Assembly (NCBI RefSeq): GCF_000005505.3
Contig: NC_016131.3
Location: forward strand, 33,843,001 to 33,907,000
Direction: 5' to 3'
Origin: Brachypodium distachyon
Taxonomy: Eukaryota > Streptophyta > Magnoliopsida > Poales > Poaceae
DNA: 64,000 nucleotides
In this document: positions 59,292 to 64,000 of the stretch, in pieces
Layout: each line of letters begins with the position of its first letter
Numbering within the stretch: the stretch's first letter is position 1
Notes under the pieces: model-generated
Database searches by the model: none
What the model was told of the DNA's origin: nothing
Seen by the model: only the letters and a program-made list of their open reading frames with translations
Position numbers and translations under genes: made by a program

Positions 59292-60340
59292 AAACCCCTC
59301 CCTGGACCAATCGCTTCCCTGCTTCTTTGCCTCAAGGTCTTCGTCAGTCGTCACAAGCCATTCACCTGCGTTGTAGGCATTCTATCAGGAAATGTTCTGC
59401 TTTCCATTTTAGGTGCATCTGCTAATGAGCTTCAGTTGATAGCTGCTGCTTCTTCCACTAGCGGATCATCTCTTGTGACACTTGAAAAGCTTGCTGCTTT
59501 TGCTGTTGCTAGCTCTTTCAGATTGAAATCTCTGTAGGAGAGTAGCTAGGAAGGAGGCGTTTCATAGGCCGTCTTCGTCGGTGCTTTCTCCATGATTTAA
59601 TAAGGTTTGGCTACTAATTTCCTAGTTCCTCTAGCTTCGGACAGATTCCTGAGCTGTGCCCACTTTGTTTACTCTGAGATAATTTCACTTCTTGTTTTGC
59701 TTATCTTTTTTATCGTCGTTTCTTTGTTTGGTAAAACGACTTGGAATGGAAGATCTTTCTTTTTGGGAAAGGAATGGAAGATCTCTAGTGCTTGCTCTGT
59801 TCATTCTTGTGGTACTTGCTAGGATGAGCAGGTGTAAAAAGCTTAAAAGTGAGAATGTGGAAAATGAGCAGGTGGATAAGCACAATTTCTTATGACAGTG
59901 GCTACTGTACTGAGGCCTCTAGCCTTTTTTCCATTTATTCTGGTGCTTTCTTGTGCTGCCCCATTTGAAAATTTTCGGGAGAAACATCCCATTTTACTGT
60001 AAGCTTTAGGTGACTGTTTTTTTTTAAAAGATCAAGTATGCTTTAGATGACTATGTTTATGTGGTGCATAGCCTAGCAGATAGGTGAGCCTTTTTCTCCT
60101 ATGGTTTCGGTCTCATGCCATGTATGCTTTGTGCAATTCCGTGTACATTTGTGCTACAAATGTGCACAGTAGGCCTTGCCATGAATTTTCTACCTTGTAG
60201 GAGCTACAATCCGCTAACTTTGTCTCGAGCAGTGTTGATGTCACCAATTATTTGGCTCTTACTATATACTACTACTTCACTGCTTTGTTTCCGGTCTTTT
60301 AAAATTGGGTACAAGGTTTGAAGCCCCGTCCGGCCTCAAG

Positions 60341-62224
60341 ATGTCCAGTAGCGATCCATCTTATCAGCAGCTGGGGTTGGACGCCATCAGCACTTGTTTC
60401 ATCCCCAGCAGCAGCGGCAGCATGATGATGTGTTCATCCGAAGCGCCATTCTTCCACCCAAGCATCGTCGTCCCGCACGATGCGAGCTTCCTCTCCGGCT
60501 CCGGCTCCGGCGTCGGTGCAGACGTGGCCGCGCATTACAACTACATGGCGAACGACGCCATGGAGACGGACGAGGACGCCTACGCCGGCGCCGAGAGCTG
60601 CAGCACCGTGCACTCCATGTCCATGCTCCCCGCCTTCGCCGCCGGCCCGCTGGGCTTCTTCCAGTACGGCGGCCCGGCTGACGTCACCATCGCTCAGCCG
60701 CCGTCCAGGATGTCCAAGCTGATCACTGGAGAGCCACACTGCAACAGCTGGCTCTACGACGGACCCAGCGCCGTCTCGATCCATGAGCCGTATTACCTGG
60801 CGCCGTTCTCCGGCGCCGGCAGCTTCCCGGCCGCGAGCGGGCTCTCGCTCAGGCTCGGTGCTGCCCTGTCTTCGTCGGTCACCATGGCGAGCTTGCCGGA
60901 GCAGTCCTCGGATGTGAGCTGCTCTGGCCTAACCCATGCCAACAGCGAAGGCTTTGGCTATCAGCAGCAGCCTGAGACGACCGTGAAGGCACACGCAGAA
61001 AGCGACGACGGCATGCCGATGCCGTTCCAGCTTCCTCCTTACCCAGAGATGTACTCGACGCCTCCGCAGTTGTCGCAGGTGCTGCCGCGGTCGAGATACG
61101 CGCACGTTGCTCAGGAGTTGCTCAACGGCTTCGCTGCCTGTCTTCTGAACGACGTGGCCGACCACAATATCAGTGATTTTGGTCCAGGGAACGGCGGCAT
61201 TGGCAGTGAGGCGAGCTCCAACAAGCTGATGCTCCCCTCCATCGAGCAACGGCAAGACGATGTGAGGGGCGATCTCCTGAGGCTCCTACAGCTGGTGAGT
61301 GAGCAGAGCTAATTAAGCTCCTGAATTCCTTGTCACACGCACTTTTGACACTCTTTGTTACGGATGCAGATGGACCAGAGGTGCAACCGGTGCTTCGACG
61401 ACATCCAGGCCACGGCGTCCAGATTCAGCAGCATGGTGGCGCACTCAGGTGGAGGCGGCGGCGGCGGCGCCATTGTTGCCGCGCCACGGTTCGCGCACCG
61501 TGCGGTTTGGGCGACGTACCAGAGGCTCAGGAAGCGGATCACGGGCATGATGGTGGCTGTGGCACAGAGGGAGCAGCAGCCGTCGTCGCTGGCTGACAAG
61601 GAGCGGAGGTGGGAGTCGTCCTTCATCCAGAAGCACTGGGCGCTGCAGCAGCTCCGGCGCGGCGACCAGCAGTCCTGGCGGCCCCAGCGCGGCTTGCCCG
61701 AGAAGTCCGTCGCCGTCCTCAAAGCGTGGATGTTCGAGAACTTCCTCCGTCCGTAAGTGCCAAATCGCTAATGCCAATGATTCTGAGTCTGAACCCACAG
61801 CATCTTACTCTGAATGTATCCACATGCCAAATTGCTTCTCCGTATTACTGAACATGATACATTCCTGACTGAAAACTTTACGAGACGCACAATTTGATGT
61901 CCCGTTTTCAGGTACCCGAAAGACAACGAGAAGGACATGCTGGCGGCCAGGAGCGGTCTGAGCAGGAGCCAGGTGCAGTTAATCTCTCATCAGGCTTTTC
62001 CACCATGGAACTTGTTTGTCATATCTGATCAACTTGGAAGAAGAAAAACACATTATATATGAATGTTTCATCTGAATTGCTGTATTTGATAGGTCTCCAA
62101 CTGGTTCATAAACGCGCGTGTCCGGCTGTGGAAGCCCATGATCGAGGAGATGTACGAGGAGCTCAAGAGGAGCTCGGGAGGCCGGGAGGTCGAGCATCTC
62201 AGCAGCAAAGATGTCGTCTGTTAG
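60341..62224 (+). CDS. BEL1-like TALE homeodomain transcription factor, 4 coding exons
   Basis: Exons 60341-61294, 61370-61752, 61912-61972 and 62093-62224 keep phase and give 509 aa. A ZIBEL-like LSLRLGA lies near residue 170. The SKY box is [14 protein letters not shown] (about 251-264). The BELL domain spans the first junction ([20 protein letters not shown] onward, about 312-410). The homeodomain runs from about 424 ([14 protein letters not shown]) with the TALE loop PYP, then [18 protein letters not shown] (about 465-482). BELL proteins pair with KNOX partners through SKY/BELL and act in the nucleus on meristem, inflorescence and organ-boundary genes. The C-terminus after the homeodomain is short (about 27 residues) against the usual 100 or more. 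The ATG at 60341 is chosen because the frame upstream has no other ATG after the last stop. I cannot say which rice BELL gene it is. Confidence 0.93.
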
Positions 62225-63300
62225 AAAGGGGGCAGGCACGGCTAAGGTTGGGACTGTATGAGTATTAGCTATGCTCTCAGATCTTCTTAAGCATCGGTGC
62301 CCAAGGCCGGTTAATTAGCCACTCATGCATGAGTCATGTCTCTGGCTATTGTTCATCTGATCAATATATCTATGTAACCTTCTAATTAGATTGCAGTATA
62401 TAAAAAACTAGCGGGGCGACCCGCACAGATTGCTCGGCTAGATTTGTATAATGTTATGTTTAATGTTTTCATTCTCTAAGAAATTCAATTTAGACCTATT
62501 GTGTTTGGAACTGTTCATTGATTTTTATTGAAAAATTTGTTTCTTTATAATTTTTACCTACCAAAATATATAGTTCTTTACCTGTTTTTGTTGATATATA
62601 TCTTCGGAATGATAAGATCGAATGTTCCGAATGCTTATATGAGCTTAAATTCATAACACAATATACCGTAGATTAGATACGCATGGCATGTTTTACTGAG
62701 AGGTTTTATTTTATTTAACATCATGTGCAATAGAAAAGTGTTGAGCTTATATTGGAACATATGTGTTTTTAGTTGTGTTTCAATTTGCATGTCAAATTTT
62801 TATTTTAGATATTTTAAAAGTTTCATTTTAGATATTGATTATAGATTTTAAGAATTCTTTTAATGGATGATGCAGCATGCACTAATTTTTATCTACCCAA
62901 TTTGTATCTATTAGGCCCATCATTTAATGGCCTTTATGACTTTTTCGAGATTTTTTTCGTTTGACATGAAAATCCTCCTTATTTCGTCATATTGTTTCAG
63001 GTAATTCTTTTATTGCTTACAGTGGCCGATAGCGATAGATTTTCAACTTCAGGTGTCTGATTTGCAATCATGGGTTTGGGTGCGCCTATGCATGGTAGAT
63101 TGGCTTCTAACTTGCGTTTTCGTTGCAAGCCTGCTACCGCCGCCTAGCAAATGTTGACGCATGCATGGATTCGACGACGATGCATATGTGGATGTATGGA
63201 AGCCCAATGTGTTAGCTAGTCATGTTTTTCCATCCGATACACATAGCATTTACACATTTAGTGATTAGGTGATGTGACGTTTTCTCTCTCAGCGACAGTA
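62225..63300. other. 3' UTR of BELL gene and intergenic DNA
   Basis: The first 200 bp are probably 3' UTR. CTAGCGGGGCGACCCGC at about 62409 resembles the terminal motif of a dispersed grass repeat, but no second end could be fixed. Confidence 0.35.
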
Positions 63301-63372
63301 TTCCCTTCGATCCATAAAAAATGTCGCTCATTTTGTACTAAGTGAGCGACACTTATTATGGATCGGAGCGAG
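63301..63372. mobile_element. Very short Stowaway-like MITE / hairpin
   Basis: TTCCCTTCGATCCATAA and, reversed from the right, CTCGCTCCGATCCATAA are inverted ends with TA on both sides. The interior TGTCGCTCA...TGAGCGACA makes a strong hairpin. At 72 bp it is a minimal, internally deleted copy. Confidence 0.7.
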
Positions 63373-63374
63373 TA

Positions 63375-64000
63375 TTAAACTTTGCACTTCTACCGCTTCA
63401 TCTAATGTGCCGGCCTTTGAGATTGTCGGAAATTATATTTATGAGCTAGGCCCAAATATTCAATCGGAACACCTTCACAGACACAATGTGGTTGTTCATT
63501 GTTCATGATACCGAGTTCCTTGGGGTACACACATGTTGATGTTACCGTTGACCAGTTCCTTTTTTGCAATAAATCGTTCCATGCCACAGTCATGCCATAT
63601 TATTCTTGTTCACCGATCTCATCGGCACATGAAATGCTTAGCTTCATATATGTTTGCCTCTCTGATGACAAAGAAAGTAAATACTATGGATCCTATCAAT
63701 TTACACCACTTTTGAACACGGTATCGGCGCCTTTCACCACTCGGTGACACTTGGTACATTGCCCATAGACTCCGACCTCATGGCCATGACAAGGGCCTGA
63801 CCAACTTCCATCGGCCCAATCGGAAAGAAAAAAAATCGACCATGGTGATGGCCATTCGCATGGTTATTGGGCTACAATGCCAATGACGTCAACCTGTATC
63901 GGCGCCAATAATAGCAGTGCAGTCGACCTCCACGCTCTACTCATGCACCCCTCCCCTTCACACACATGTTCGCATCGATCGCTACATCCAAGAAGGGGAA
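63375..64000. other. Intergenic, no feature recognised
   Basis: Mixed sequence. The frame at 63499-63747 has no domain and no start context that would support a gene. Confidence 0.4.

Noticed and set aside
62401..62960. Helitron starting at CTAGCGGGGCGACC
   Set aside because: No TC start, terminal hairpin or CTRR end could be placed.
1..64000. CRISPR array, bacterial operon or integrated bacterial system
   Set aside because: No regularly spaced short repeats with unique spacers and no bacterial gene organisation; introns and plant elements are found throughout.

Overview
The window is nuclear DNA of a grass, most likely rice or a close Oryza relative. The reasons are GC-rich first exons, plant-type introns, Stowaway, Tourist, Mutator and CACTA elements with grass-type termini, L1-type LINEs with the plant DUF4283/zinc-knuckle ORF1, and a BELL homeobox gene. 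I could not run a search, so the species is an inference. About two thirds of the window is repeats. The supported host genes are a Mei2-like C-terminal-RRM gene (3577-5036, +, 4 exons), the CCT epsilon chaperonin subunit (25040-30512, -, 9 exons), two nearly identical copies of a small secreted cysteine-rich peptide gene (46196-46635 and 49173-49612, both -), and a BELL-type TALE homeobox gene (60341-62224, +, 4 coding exons).

Layout. 1-3500: MITEs, including an 819-bp Mutator-like element, and a 107-bp tandem repeat. 3.5-5.0 kb: Mei2-like gene. 5-8 kb: small tandem repeats with periods 189, 99 and 111 bp, and a Stowaway MITE. 8.3-11.4 kb: non-autonomous CACTA-like element carrying an F-box gene fragment. 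11.7-12.8 kb: MITE split by a 5'-truncated LINE. 14.55-15.5 kb: GC-rich degenerate repeat. 16.9-24.3 kb: decayed Ty1/copia retrotransposon on the minus strand with an odd GC-rich leader. 25-30.5 kb: CCT5, with a MITE nested in a MITE in intron 2.

30.9-57.5 kb is a roughly 2.8-kb tandem segmental duplication, each unit holding one cysteine-rich peptide gene, greatly expanded by insertions. Unit A (30892-48331) was hit by an L1-like LINE (LINE-2), which was itself hit in its 5' end by a second LINE (LINE-1) and in its ORF2 by a hAT element. Unit B (48462-57519) was hit by a 6.2-kb CACTA element, which holds a solo LTR and a deleted gypsy-like element. Each unit keeps the empty target site for the large insertion in the other, so the history can be read from the sequence alone. 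58-62.3 kb: leader and coding part of the BELL gene. 62.3-64 kb: intergenic, with a small MITE.

The host genes do not form an operon or pathway. The two peptide genes are tandem duplicates. I found no convincing new multi-gene system. The most informative structure is the nested and reciprocal insertion history and the recurrent Gln-to-amber (CAG to TAG) decay of the element ORFs.
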